From NCBI GenBank assembly GCA_022511285.1, contig JAFLRW010000028.1:1-14658 (forward strand): 14,658 nt of DNA, in the 5' to 3' direction. The translations under genes were made by a program, and so were the position numbers. This document shows, one piece after another, positions 7,841 to 14,658 of this stretch. The DNA is from Duncaniella sp. Lineage in GTDB: Bacteria; Bacteroidota; Bacteroidia; Bacteroidales; Muribaculaceae. A model generated the notes under the pieces. It was not told the DNA's origin and did no database searches. It saw only the letters and a list, made by a program, of their open reading frames with translations. Numbering within the stretch: position 1 is the first letter of the stretch; every line of letters starts with the position of its first letter.

Positions 7841-9304
7841 ATGGATGCAGCCAACAATAGCGACGACCTGCGCCGGATGCTCTATGAGGAGTTCCAGTCA
7901 GAGGTAGTCAACAAAGGAAACACTGAGGCCTACTTTGACGAGGCTGATTTGGTGGAGATATTCGACTATTCGTCGGATATGGACAACTATATTGTCAAGA
8001 TGGAGGTGCTGTTCTATGCCGCCCGCCACTATCCCGACTCTCAAGCTCTTGCCACTCGTCGTGCCTGGCTCTACTCATCGTTTGGAGAGATAGAGGCTGC
8101 CGCACAAATCAATAGCCGTGTCAGCAATGGAGGAGTGCTCAACGCTCTGCTTGAGCTGCGAGCCTCCGGCCCCGGCGAACAGGCTGAGTTTGAAACACGC
8201 CTTGACGCTATAGTGGAGGCGACTACAGAGTTTGGCGATGAGGAGCTGATTCAACTCGTGGACTATTGTGCCGAAAACAATCTCCTCTCTTGGATTGAGA
8301 AGAATTATGAGCTCATCAAGTCGAAAAGTCCGTATCCACAGACGTTTATTTACGAGTATGCCAATCACTGCGAGGAGTCTGACAACCTTGAGCGAGCAAT
8401 GTCCCTCTTTGAGGAGCTCACTATGCTCGAACCGTTCACCCTTGACTTCTGGGAGCGGCTCATCGGAGTGCAATGTATCCTTAAAAAGTATAAGGAGGTA
8501 ATCACTTCGGCCGACTATGCTCTTGCCATAAATCCCACATCTCACGATGCTCTCTACTACAAAGCCTTGTCCCTTCAGCGTCTCAATCGCGACAAGGAGG
8601 AGGTGGTGGAACTTCTAACCAAGTTGGTGGATGAGGTGCCCGTCTCAATGATTGATGTATTGGCGCTTGTCAATGCGTTGATTGATTGCGGACGTGTGGA
8701 TGAAGCCTTGGAAAGAATCGTCACCTACCACAACGTGAATCCGCCGACACGCCCCACCATCAGAGTGCTTCTCGCCTTTCGCCCCGAATTGGCCGCGCCC
8801 TATATGGATATCCTGAGCAAGCAGCTGATTATCGAAAACTCTTCACTGCTCTCTTGGGCATACGATGAGTTTAAAATGACTGACAACGTTACCATTGCCG
8901 CCAATATAATCCCTTATATCAAGGTCAACGAGCTTCTGGCCTACGAGATGGCAAAAGTAATTGAGATTGTTTTTGCGGCAGGGCAGTTTGAGCGGGTGAC
9001 AAAGCTGGCAAAAATGGCAATAGACAATGCTGCCAAAGACCCCGACGACGTAATGGCGTTTCCGGGAATAATCGTGCCGTATGTGATTTCGTTGATTCGG
9101 CGCCGCAGATTTAAGAAGGCTCTTGAGGTGGCCACTGCCGCCCTCAGTTCTGCCATAAACACCTATGACAACCTCTGCCTGGGGACTCCGATGAACGATC
9201 AGATGGCCCTGCGCGGCTACACCCGCTTTCTTTTCGGGCTGATTGGCGATCTATCTACTCGCTCGTCAGACTTTGACTCCGACACATACTATCCCAAACT
9301 CTGA
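7841..9304 (+). CDS. TPR-repeat protein next to glnS
   Basis: A 487-residue soluble protein with no signal peptide. It begins with an acidic helical region containing YFDEADLVEIFDYSSDMD (31-48) and YAARHYPDSQALATRRAWLY. This is followed by helix-turn-helix repeats of TPR type, most visible at about 168-201 (AMSLFEELTMLEP), 203-234 (VITSADYALAINP) and 235-268 (ALYYKALSLQRLNRDKEE). Further alpha-alpha repeats probably continue to about residue 440. TPR solenoids hold protein partners; no catalytic motif is visible and I do not assign a function. The ATG directly follows the glnS stop codon, which suggests translational coupling. Its own stop codon lies inside the left arm of a strong hairpin. 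It resembles conserved Bacteroidota TPR proteins of unknown role. Confidence 0.85.
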   Translation: MDAANNSDDLRRMLYEEFQSEVVNKGNTEAYFDEADLVEIFDYSSDMDNYIVKMEVLFYAARHYPDSQALATRRAWLYSSFGEIEAAAQINSRVSNGGVLNALLELRASGPGEQAEFETRLDAIVEATTEFGDEELIQLVDYCAENNLLSWIEKNYELIKSKSPYPQTFIYEYANHCEESDNLERAMSLFEELTMLEPFTLDFWERLIGVQCILKKYKEVITSADYALAINPTSHDALYYKALSLQRLNRDKEEVVELLTKLVDEVPVSMIDVLALVNALIDCGRVDEALERIVTYHNVNPPTRPTIRVLLAFRPELAAPYMDILSKQLIIENSSLLSWAYDEFKMTDNVTIAANIIPYIKVNELLAYEMAKVIEIVFAAGQFERVTKLAKMAIDNAAKDPDDVMAFPGIIVPYVISLIRRRRFKKALEVATAALSSAINTYDNLCLGTPMNDQMALRGYTRFLFGLIGDLSTRSSDFDSDTYYPKL

Positions 9305-9327
9305 GCGTGTGGCTTAGAGTTTGGGAT
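9291..9327 (+). terminator. Strong hairpin at the end of the TPR gene, likely terminator
   Basis: Fifteen-base arms, 9291-9305 and 9313-9327, pair with a single G-U wobble around a 7-base loop. The TPR stop codon (9302-9304) is within the left arm. No U-rich tract follows, so it is not a textbook intrinsic terminator; it could instead act as an mRNA 3'-end stabiliser. It separates the glnS-TPR pair from the GH13 gene. Confidence 0.65.
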
Positions 9328-9380
9328 GCAATCTCATACCATATCATACTTACTTTTCCTACACATTTCTTTCCACTGCT

Positions 9381-11888
9381 ATGTATTTGCATGTAAAAAA
9401 TTTAATTATTCTTTTTCTGCTTTGCGTCTGTAGTCCTATGCTTATGGCGCAGTCAGTCACCACATTGCCCGCCATTGTGACCTCCTCAAGCGGGGAGATT
9501 ACGGTGACATATCATGCCGACGGTGGCAATCGCGGCCTCATGGGCCTTAATTCATCGGCTCAGGTTTATGCCCATACGGGAGTAATCACATCGAAAAGCA
9601 CCTCCTTCTCAGATTGGAAATATGCCACGACGTGGGGCGACAACAGTCCGGAATACCGTCTGACGTATGCAGGGCCTGACACCTGGACCCTTACCATTCC
9701 GTCAATAGCTTCCTTTTACGGTATTACAGACCCGGAGGAGACTGTAAGAGCGCTGATGTTCGTATTTCGAACTGCCGACTTCTCGCGTGAGGGAAAGACT
9801 GCTGCCGGGGCAGATATTTGTGTTACCGTCTTCCCTGACAATTTTCCTTCGTCACCAACAATCGCATCGCCGGCGGCGAAACCACAGATGGGCGCTACAG
9901 CTAATCCCGACGGCTCGGTGACTTTTTGTCTCGGAGCCCCTGACAAGACAAACGCCGTCATAGTGGGGTCGTGGGACAATTTTGCCATCTCTCCGGCCGG
10001 GGTGATGAGCCGCACAGTCAGTGAGGGCAATGACTACTTCCAAGTCACGGTGCCGGGCCTGGCCGACGGAAAGGATTATACCTATTTCTACATAGTGGAT
10101 GGCTCTACACGTTGCGGCGACCCCTATGCCCGCCTTGTCCTCGACCCTTGGAACGATAAATTCATCTCTCCGACAGTGTTTCCCGATATTCCATCTTATC
10201 CCACCGCGGCGGTGAACGGGGTGCCCGTGGCTGTCTACAACTCTTCACACGACAATTATGACTGGAAGATTGCCGGATTCAAAGGGGTGCCCCAAAGCGA
10301 CCTGATTATCTATGAATTATTGCTACGCGACTTCACCGGCACCGAGGGTAACGCCTATGCCGACGGTACAGTGAAAGGAGCCATTGAGAAACTCGATTAT
10401 CTCAAGGACCTTGGAGTGAATGCCATTGAACTTCTCCCAATCATGGAGTTTAACGGCAATAATTCGTGGGGCTACAACACCAATTTCTATTTCGCACCTG
10501 ATAAGGCCTACGGGACTCCGGATGACTATAGAGCCCTTATCGACGGCGCTCACGAGCGCGGAATGGCTGTGATTCTCGACATTGTGTTCAACCAGAGCGA
10601 TGCCCTGCACCCGTGGTACGACCTCTACACCCAACGCAACAACCCCTTCTACAACGGCTCGGCGCCTCACGCCTACAGTGTGCTCAATGATTGGAATCAA
10701 GAATTCCCAATGGTTCAGCAGCAATGGCACGACGCCTTGGCTTACTGGCTCACTGCTTATAATGTGGATGGTTTCCGCTTTGACTTAGTGAAAGGACTCG
10801 GCGCCAACGACAGCTATGGCACGACATTCGACCCTTCAACCGCCACCTGGTCAACGCCGTCTGACGAGGGCACCAACCGCTATAATGCCACTCGTGTGGC
10901 GCGTATGAAAGAGCTCCACGCCGCTGTAAGAAGCATCAAGCCTGACGCTTATTTCATCAATGAGAATCTTGCCTACGCCATTGAAGAGAACGAAATGGCG
11001 GAAGATGGAGAAGCAAACTGGGCCAATATCAACTACAATGCCTGTCAATATGCAATGGGGTGGAATGACGGTTCGGAACTCAACCGTTTTTATGCTCCTT
11101 CTGACGAACGTCTGTGGGGCTCAACCGTCTCCTATGCCGAGAGCCACGACGAGGAGCGTGTGGCCTACAAGATGAAAACCTACGGAGCCACGGGTGTCAA
11201 AGGAAATCTCAACAGGCAGATGCTGCGCCTCGGCTCATTGGCCGCACAGATGCTGCTCACCCCGGGCGCTCATATGATATGGCAGTTTGAGGAACTGGGC
11301 AATGACCAGACAACAAAGAACGCCGATGGCTCAAATGACACCTCGCCCAAGCGTGTGAACTGGAATATGCTTCGCAGCGCTCCACGGCTCGGACTCCACG
11401 ACACCTATGCCGCTCTGTGCGCTATCCGCTCGGATTATGCCCCGATGTTTCGCGAGGATGTGAAGACTGCTGTCAGCCTCTCATCGCCTTCAGCCCGCTA
11501 CATATCTCTTGCCAAAGGGAGCGCCGAGCTGTATGTTGTGGTCAATCCGTCGGTGGCGACGTCAGTAACAATCCCCTCACCGATTAATCCCGAGACAGGC
11601 GCAGTCGTCAATCTCTCCGAACCGCGTTTCCGCCTGCTCGCGTCAGGCTATGACACCACTCCTATAGCCTCAGCTGATGGAGTCACTCTTGAGGGGAGCT
11701 CATTTGCCGTCTATGGCGCAAATTTGGAGAGCGGACTCTCTTCACCGCTTGCAACAGAGAGCGACGAGGTGTCCGCAATGACGCTCTACACACTTACGGG
11801 AATCCGCATAGCCACCGCAGACCACCTCGAGCCGGGTGTGTATATCGTAAAAGAGGGTGGTGAGACCCGCAAGGTGGTGATTAAATGA
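9381..11888 (+). CDS. Secreted multi-domain GH13 alpha-amylase-family protein
   Basis: An 835-residue exported protein acting on alpha-glucans such as starch or glycogen. A signal peptide ends at LMA|QS (residue 23/24). A beta-sandwich module (about 25-155; VYAHTGVIT, WKYATTWGDN) comes first, then a CBM48-like module (about 170-275; VIVGSWDNF, YFYIVDGSTRCGDPYA). The catalytic barrel spans about 305-695, with GFRFD (nucleophile Asp468), INENL (acid/base Glu528) and ESHDEER (Asp590) all present. In region I the usual DxxxNH reads DIVFNQ (400-405), with Gln for His. The end, LYTLTGIRIATADHLEPGVYIVKEGG...VVIK (about 802-835), resembles a type IX (type A) sorting tail. An in-frame ATG at 9321 lies in the terminator hairpin and would precede the signal peptide, so 9381 is preferred. 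Hydrolysing, debranching or other specificity is unresolved. No SusC/SusD pair is nearby. Confidence 0.9.
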   Translation: MYLHVKNLIILFLLCVCSPMLMAQSVTTLPAIVTSSSGEITVTYHADGGNRGLMGLNSSAQVYAHTGVITSKSTSFSDWKYATTWGDNSPEYRLTYAGPDTWTLTIPSIASFYGITDPEETVRALMFVFRTADFSREGKTAAGADICVTVFPDNFPSSPTIASPAAKPQMGATANPDGSVTFCLGAPDKTNAVIVGSWDNFAISPAGVMSRTVSEGNDYFQVTVPGLADGKDYTYFYIVDGSTRCGDPYARLVLDPWNDKFISPTVFPDIPSYPTAAVNGVPVAVYNSSHDNYDWKIAGFKGVPQSDLIIYELLLRDFTGTEGNAYADGTVKGAIEKLDYLKDLGVNAIELLPIMEFNGNNSWGYNTNFYFAPDKAYGTPDDYRALIDGAHERGMAVILDIVFNQSDALHPWYDLYTQRNNPFYNGSAPHAYSVLNDWNQEFPMVQQQWHDALAYWLTAYNVDGFRFDLVKGLGANDSYGTTFDPSTATWSTPSDEGTNRYNATRVARMKELHAAVRSIKPDAYFINENLAYAIEENEMAEDGEANWANINYNACQYAMGWNDGSELNRFYAPSDERLWGSTVSYAESHDEERVAYKMKTYGATGVKGNLNRQMLRLGSLAAQMLLTPGAHMIWQFEELGNDQTTKNADGSNDTSPKRVNWNMLRSAPRLGLHDTYAALCAIRSDYAPMFREDVKTAVSLSSPSARYISLAKGSAELYVVVNPSVATSVTIPSPINPETGAVVNLSEPRFRLLASGYDTTPIASADGVTLEGSSFAVYGANLESGLSSPLATESDEVSAMTLYTLTGIRIATADHLEPGVYIVKEGGETRKVVIK

Positions 11889-11974
11889 TAGAATATCGTT
11901 AATGGCCTGTTTTGAAGAGAATCTCAACCGAGTTTCTCTTCAAAATAGGTCATAATATCTTTAATCACCAGCTT
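11871..11974. repeat. Interrupted inverted repeat at the convergent gene ends
   Basis: Outside the 20-base hairpin arms is a second pair: AAGGTGGTGATTAAA at 11871-11885 and the reverse complement of 11960-11974 (AAGCTGGTGATTAAA), which match at 14 of 15 bases. On the plus strand the left copy encodes KVVIK at the GH13 C-terminus; on the minus strand the right copy encodes KLVIK near the PARP-like C-terminus. The spacers between inner and outer arms are unequal (16 versus 6 bases). Confidence 0.6.
11902..11953. terminator. Long hairpin between convergent genes, likely bidirectional terminator
   Basis: Two 20-base arms, 11902-11921 and 11934-11953, are complementary with two G-U wobbles. The 12-base loop can form an inner CTC/GAG stem. 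It lies just after the GH13 stop and contains the last codons and stop (11926-11924) of the minus-strand PARP-like gene. No long U tract flanks it on either side. It is well placed to end transcription from both directions. Confidence 0.7.
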
Positions 11975-13282
11975 TCTGAAGAGCCAGTGACACATCCCTC
12001 CGGGGATGCGCTGCATACTTTTGTCATAAAGATTCAACACATATAGCGGGCGTATCCGCCAGCTGTAATTGTATCTGTTCTGCCAGTCATACATGCAGTA
12101 TTCCCACCATCCGGTGTCCTTACGCCACCACTCGCCGGTGACATATCCGTTATTGAGGCCCCATTTAGTGGCACCTAACGCATTTGGATATCCACACTGT
12201 TTAAAGACATGCATCGGCGCTAATCCGAGATCTAAGACCCTGCCAAGCGAGACCCTGCAAACAATCAGCGACCCTCGGGCATAATGCAGGGCGGTGCTGC
12301 GCGATGGTGCAAAGTAGATGCCATTGCCGGCATAATTTCCCCCGCCCACGTTCCAGATACCTGTCAGGCCGGTGGTATAGCCGCTGCGTCCGGCATTAGT
12401 AATCGTTGTGCTGGCCTGCTCATTGGTGCCGTGGAAAAGAGTCAAGGCGGGGAGAAAGGTATCGACAACGGTCCAAACCGCACTTTCAATTACTGTCAGT
12501 CCGCCATGCCACACCACATACTTCAATGCCCGCCAGGGGGCGAGGAGAATCAGACGGAAATAATCGTCGGCTCCCTCCTTGTCGTTGCACGGTAGGAATA
12601 TCTCAATCAGATAGTTGTACATCTCAAAGCTGCAATGCACTATCATATTGAAATACACGGCATTGACAAATCTCAGCGGGGTCAGAATAATGTAGAATGG
12701 TATTTGTACCCACTCATAACTGCTGCGGAGCTCGGCATTTTTGTAGTCACGGCCGGTGTTGCCCTTATGTAATATCCGCCAAGGCTTGGAGAGGTGTCGC
12801 TGAAACCAGTTGAGGATATAAAACGGGATGCACACTATCCAGTAAGCCTTATACATAAGCAGTCCGGCACTCCCAAGGATGTAGATGCCTACGTTGCGGA
12901 TAATGACGATTGCTATCAGCCAACCTCCTATGGTGAAAATCCAGGACAAAAACCCGCCATGAGTTGAACTCCGGGTGGATGAGCGCGGAGTCGTGGCAGT
13001 TTTGGCAACCTCCTCCTCGATTGGAGCAATATAGCGAATATAACGTGCGGAGACATAGGCCCGCTGATTCCCATATTGGATTGCTGCCCAATTGTTGGAG
13101 TTGACATATTCAACTCTGATTCTTGTGTCGGGTTGGAGTGTGGCTATCTTTCTTGCCTGCTGATAACCCGCAGCACGGACGTTGAGATGCGTAGTGGTGG
13201 CACACCACGCCGGATAGGTCTTCTCGGCGGCGGTGGCAAACAAGCATATCTGGCAGATTATTAACAGTATCGCAGTTCTCAA
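11924..13282 (-). CDS. Membrane protein with SH3b domain and PARP-like ADP-ribosyltransferase domain
   Basis: A 452-residue protein of unusual layout. A signal peptide (MRTAILLIICQICLFATA) is followed by a bacterial SH3 domain at about 33-84 (LNVRAAGYQQARKIATL ... AYVSARYIRYI) and a Ser/Thr-rich linker (92-108). Hydrophobic membrane-type stretches follow at about 111-160, 192-217 and 241-280. The C-terminal domain, about 281-420, reads like PARP: LFHGT (His284), GNGIYFAPSRSTALHYA (Tyr323), LIVCRVSLGRVLDL, then GWWEYCMYD (Glu394). These could form the His-Tyr-Glu triad of PARP-type enzymes, which move ADP-ribose from NAD+ to a target. Activity, target and the side of the membrane are inferred or unknown. 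The only usable start is TTG at 13282, because the frame is closed just upstream; it overlaps the GH43 stop codon (TTGA). The ADP-ribosyltransferase link is a motif reading and could be a distant, inactive relative. Confidence 0.7.
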   Translation of the reverse strand: MRTAILLIICQICLFATAAEKTYPAWCATTTHLNVRAAGYQQARKIATLQPDTRIRVEYVNSNNWAAIQYGNQRAYVSARYIRYIAPIEEEVAKTATTPRSSTRSSTHGGFLSWIFTIGGWLIAIVIIRNVGIYILGSAGLLMYKAYWIVCIPFYILNWFQRHLSKPWRILHKGNTGRDYKNAELRSSYEWVQIPFYIILTPLRFVNAVYFNMIVHCSFEMYNYLIEIFLPCNDKEGADDYFRLILLAPWRALKYVVWHGGLTVIESAVWTVVDTFLPALTLFHGTNEQASTTITNAGRSGYTTGLTGIWNVGGGNYAGNGIYFAPSRSTALHYARGSLIVCRVSLGRVLDLGLAPMHVFKQCGYPNALGATKWGLNNGYVTGEWWRKDTGWWEYCMYDWQNRYNYSWRIRPLYVLNLYDKSMQRIPGGMCHWLFRKLVIKDIMTYFEEKLG

Positions 13283-14658
13283 TCGGAGTCGGGAGGTGTG
13301 AGATTACTATATATGATAGGCGAAAAAACTGCACACCCGTCTCGTGACGGCGATGTGGCATACAATCCGAGCATGGTGCCGGTAAAGCCTCCGGCGGTCT
13401 CAGTGGAGAGGAACTTATTGTTGATGGAGCCAAGCGTGCGGCTTTGGCCATCAGGCAGTGTGGCTGAGAAGATATATTTGTCGGCCGAACCTGTGACGGT
13501 GAGTGTTACGGTAGCAGAGCCGGAGATGGGTATCACTGCCGCGGTGTGGTCTATCTCCGAGAGTCGGTAGCGGAGTCCGAGTCGCAGCGAATCGGAGTCG
13601 CAACTTAGATAGATATCATAGTGATGACGGTCTCGTGTCCAGACTGTGAGACCCGCTTCGGTGCCAATGCGGACATCTTCAAGACTGACCGTTGTAGAGG
13701 CTGTAAAATTGATATCTGTCTGCCGTCGGAAAAGCACCGAGGGGTTGCCGTCGGTTGAATCGAGTGTGAGCGGAGTAGGGCGCATCCTCAAATAGCCGTC
13801 GGCAAGAGCATAATTGTTCATTTCAGGATTTCTGAGCCACATATAGTGGTCGGGAATCCGCTCACCGCTGAAATCGGAGCAATCGGATGTATGGGCTATC
13901 GGAGAGAGCGGCAAAGTGGGCACTACCATATCGGTAAGCACTTGAGAGCCGCCATTGACAATGGGCCACTCCCCCTCATCCCACTTCACGGGTGCGAGAA
14001 AAGTCTCACGCCCGAGCAGGTGATGACTGCCGTTCTGGAAGCGAAATCCCAAAAATACCATCCACCACGACCCGTCGGGAGCCTGCACCATATCAGCATG
14101 GCCGGTGCCTTGAATGATATTCTCCTGCGCTTCCGCCTTGCAGTGGGTCAGTATAGGGTTGGCCGGATTTGCAGTATATGGTCCAGAGATAGAGCGTGAG
14201 CGGGCTATGGTGACGCAATGCGCTAATTCGGTGCCCCCTTCGGCTATCATCAGGTAATACCACCCGTCTTTTTTATAAATATGCGGACCTTCGGGATAGC
14301 GTCCGCCCGTGCCTGCCCATATCGGACGCGACTCCGAGAGAGTCTTTCCCGTGATGGGGTCAATCTCGCAGAGCCATATCTGCCCGTCGGGATTTGAGAC
14401 CATCCAGCAATGCCCGTCCTCAAAGTAAAGCGAAGGGTCTATACCCCCTTGGGAAAGCTTTACCGGGGAGCTCCACCCGGCCGCGGGGTCGGTGGTGTGG
14501 ACAAGGAAGTTACCCCCGCCGGAGACATTGGTGGTAATCATATAGAAGCGGCCGTCGCTGTAGCGTATTGTCGGGGCATAGATGCCGCCCCAGACATTGG
14601 CCCCCTTTAGCGGAAGCTGCTCGGGTGTGTCAAGCACATAGCCGCGTTGCTCCCACTT
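13279..14658 (-). CDS. GH43 glycoside hydrolase (beta-xylosidase/arabinofuranosidase-like), 5' end outside window
   Basis: The visible 459 residues start in mid-protein at KWEQRGYVLDTPEQLPLKG, the usual position after the first blade of a GH43 five-bladed propeller. The frame is open to the window edge. A GTG at 14637 is possible but would remove the first catalytic aspartate region, so the gene surely begins further upstream. GGIYAPTIRY and MITTNV are family hallmarks. Visible catalytic residues, counted from the first visible residue, are the modulating Asp74 in GGIDPSLYFED and the acid Glu123 in RYPEGPHIYK. The catalytic-base Asp is outside the window. A C-terminal beta-sandwich (about 255-459; SVLFRRQTDINFTAST, GLTVWTRDRHHYDIYL) matches the accessory domain of xylosidase-type GH43 proteins. 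Likely substrates are xylo- or arabino-oligosaccharides. Any signal peptide is outside the window. Its stop codon TGA overlaps the start of the PARP-like gene. Confidence 0.92.
   Translation of the reverse strand, partial: KWEQRGYVLDTPEQLPLKGANVWGGIYAPTIRYSDGRFYMITTNVSGGGNFLVHTTDPAAGWSSPVKLSQGGIDPSLYFEDGHCWMVSNPDGQIWLCEIDPITGKTLSESRPIWAGTGGRYPEGPHIYKKDGWYYLMIAEGGTELAHCVTIARSRSISGPYTANPANPILTHCKAEAQENIIQGTGHADMVQAPDGSWWMVFLGFRFQNGSHHLLGRETFLAPVKWDEGEWPIVNGGSQVLTDMVVPTLPLSPIAHTSDCSDFSGERIPDHYMWLRNPEMNNYALADGYLRMRPTPLTLDSTDGNPSVLFRRQTDINFTASTTVSLEDVRIGTEAGLTVWTRDRHHYDIYLSCDSDSLRLGLRYRLSEIDHTAAVIPISGSATVTLTVTGSADKYIFSATLPDGQSRTLGSINNKFLSTETAGGFTGTMLGLYATSPSRDGCAVFSPIIYSNLTPPDSD

Noticed and set aside
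9345..9360. TACTTTTC as a -7 box for the GH13 gene
   Set aside because: The last base mismatches the consensus and no TTTG lies at the expected distance upstream, so it is too weak to annotate.
9381..9455. Possible lipoprotein signal in the GH13 N-terminus
   Set aside because: Cys residues in the hydrophobic core (FLLC, LCVC) lack the small residue before Cys required of a lipobox; the LMA|QS site fits signal peptidase I.
14635..14637. GTG as the GH43 start
   Set aside because: The frame remains open to the window edge with family-typical residues (KWEQRGY), and the catalytic-base Asp region must lie upstream.
1..14658. tRNA or rRNA genes, CRISPR arrays, insertion sequences, riboswitches
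   Set aside because: No array of spaced direct repeats, transposase motifs or recognisable RNA gene was seen, and gaps between genes are too short for most of these.

Overview
The window looks like chromosomal DNA of a gut-type Bacteroidales bacterium, possibly Muribaculaceae or a relative. I infer this from Bacteroidota-style promoter boxes (TTTG, about 19-20 bases, TAnnTTTG), the lack of clear Shine-Dalgarno sequences, a secreted GH13 protein ending in a type IX-like C-terminal tail, GH28 and GH43 polysaccharide hydrolases, and a GIN-domain (DUF2807) protein. The genus is not established. The window is densely coding: no stretch over 300 bases lacks a gene, and the longest gap is the roughly 115-base divergent promoter region near 5314-5429.

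Left block, minus strand, read from 5313 down to 1: tRNA-dihydrouridine synthase, secreted GIN-domain protein, MOP-superfamily polysaccharide flippase, secreted GH28 pectinase-like enzyme, and DNA primase dnaG (its 3' part is cut off by the window edge). Gaps are 26-51 bases, so these may be co-transcribed. dnaG also has a possible promoter of its own.

Middle block, plus strand, 5430-11888: LysE-family exporter, glutaminyl-tRNA synthetase, a TPR protein starting on the base after the glnS stop, a strong hairpin at the TPR stop codon, then a large secreted multi-domain GH13 alpha-amylase-family protein.

Right block, minus strand, read from 14658 down to 11924: a GH43 glycosidase (5' end outside the window) and, starting inside its stop codon, a 452-residue membrane protein. 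This protein has a signal peptide, a bacterial SH3 domain, several membrane segments and a C-terminal domain that reads like a eukaryotic-type PARP/ADP-ribosyltransferase with a plausible His-Tyr-Glu triad. It converges on the GH13 gene across a long hairpin.

The SH3b-membrane-PARP-like protein is the most unusual item. Its translational coupling to a GH43 gene, the inverted repeat between the convergent genes, and the promoters sitting almost on their start codons are secondary points. All family assignments come from reading motifs; no database search was run.
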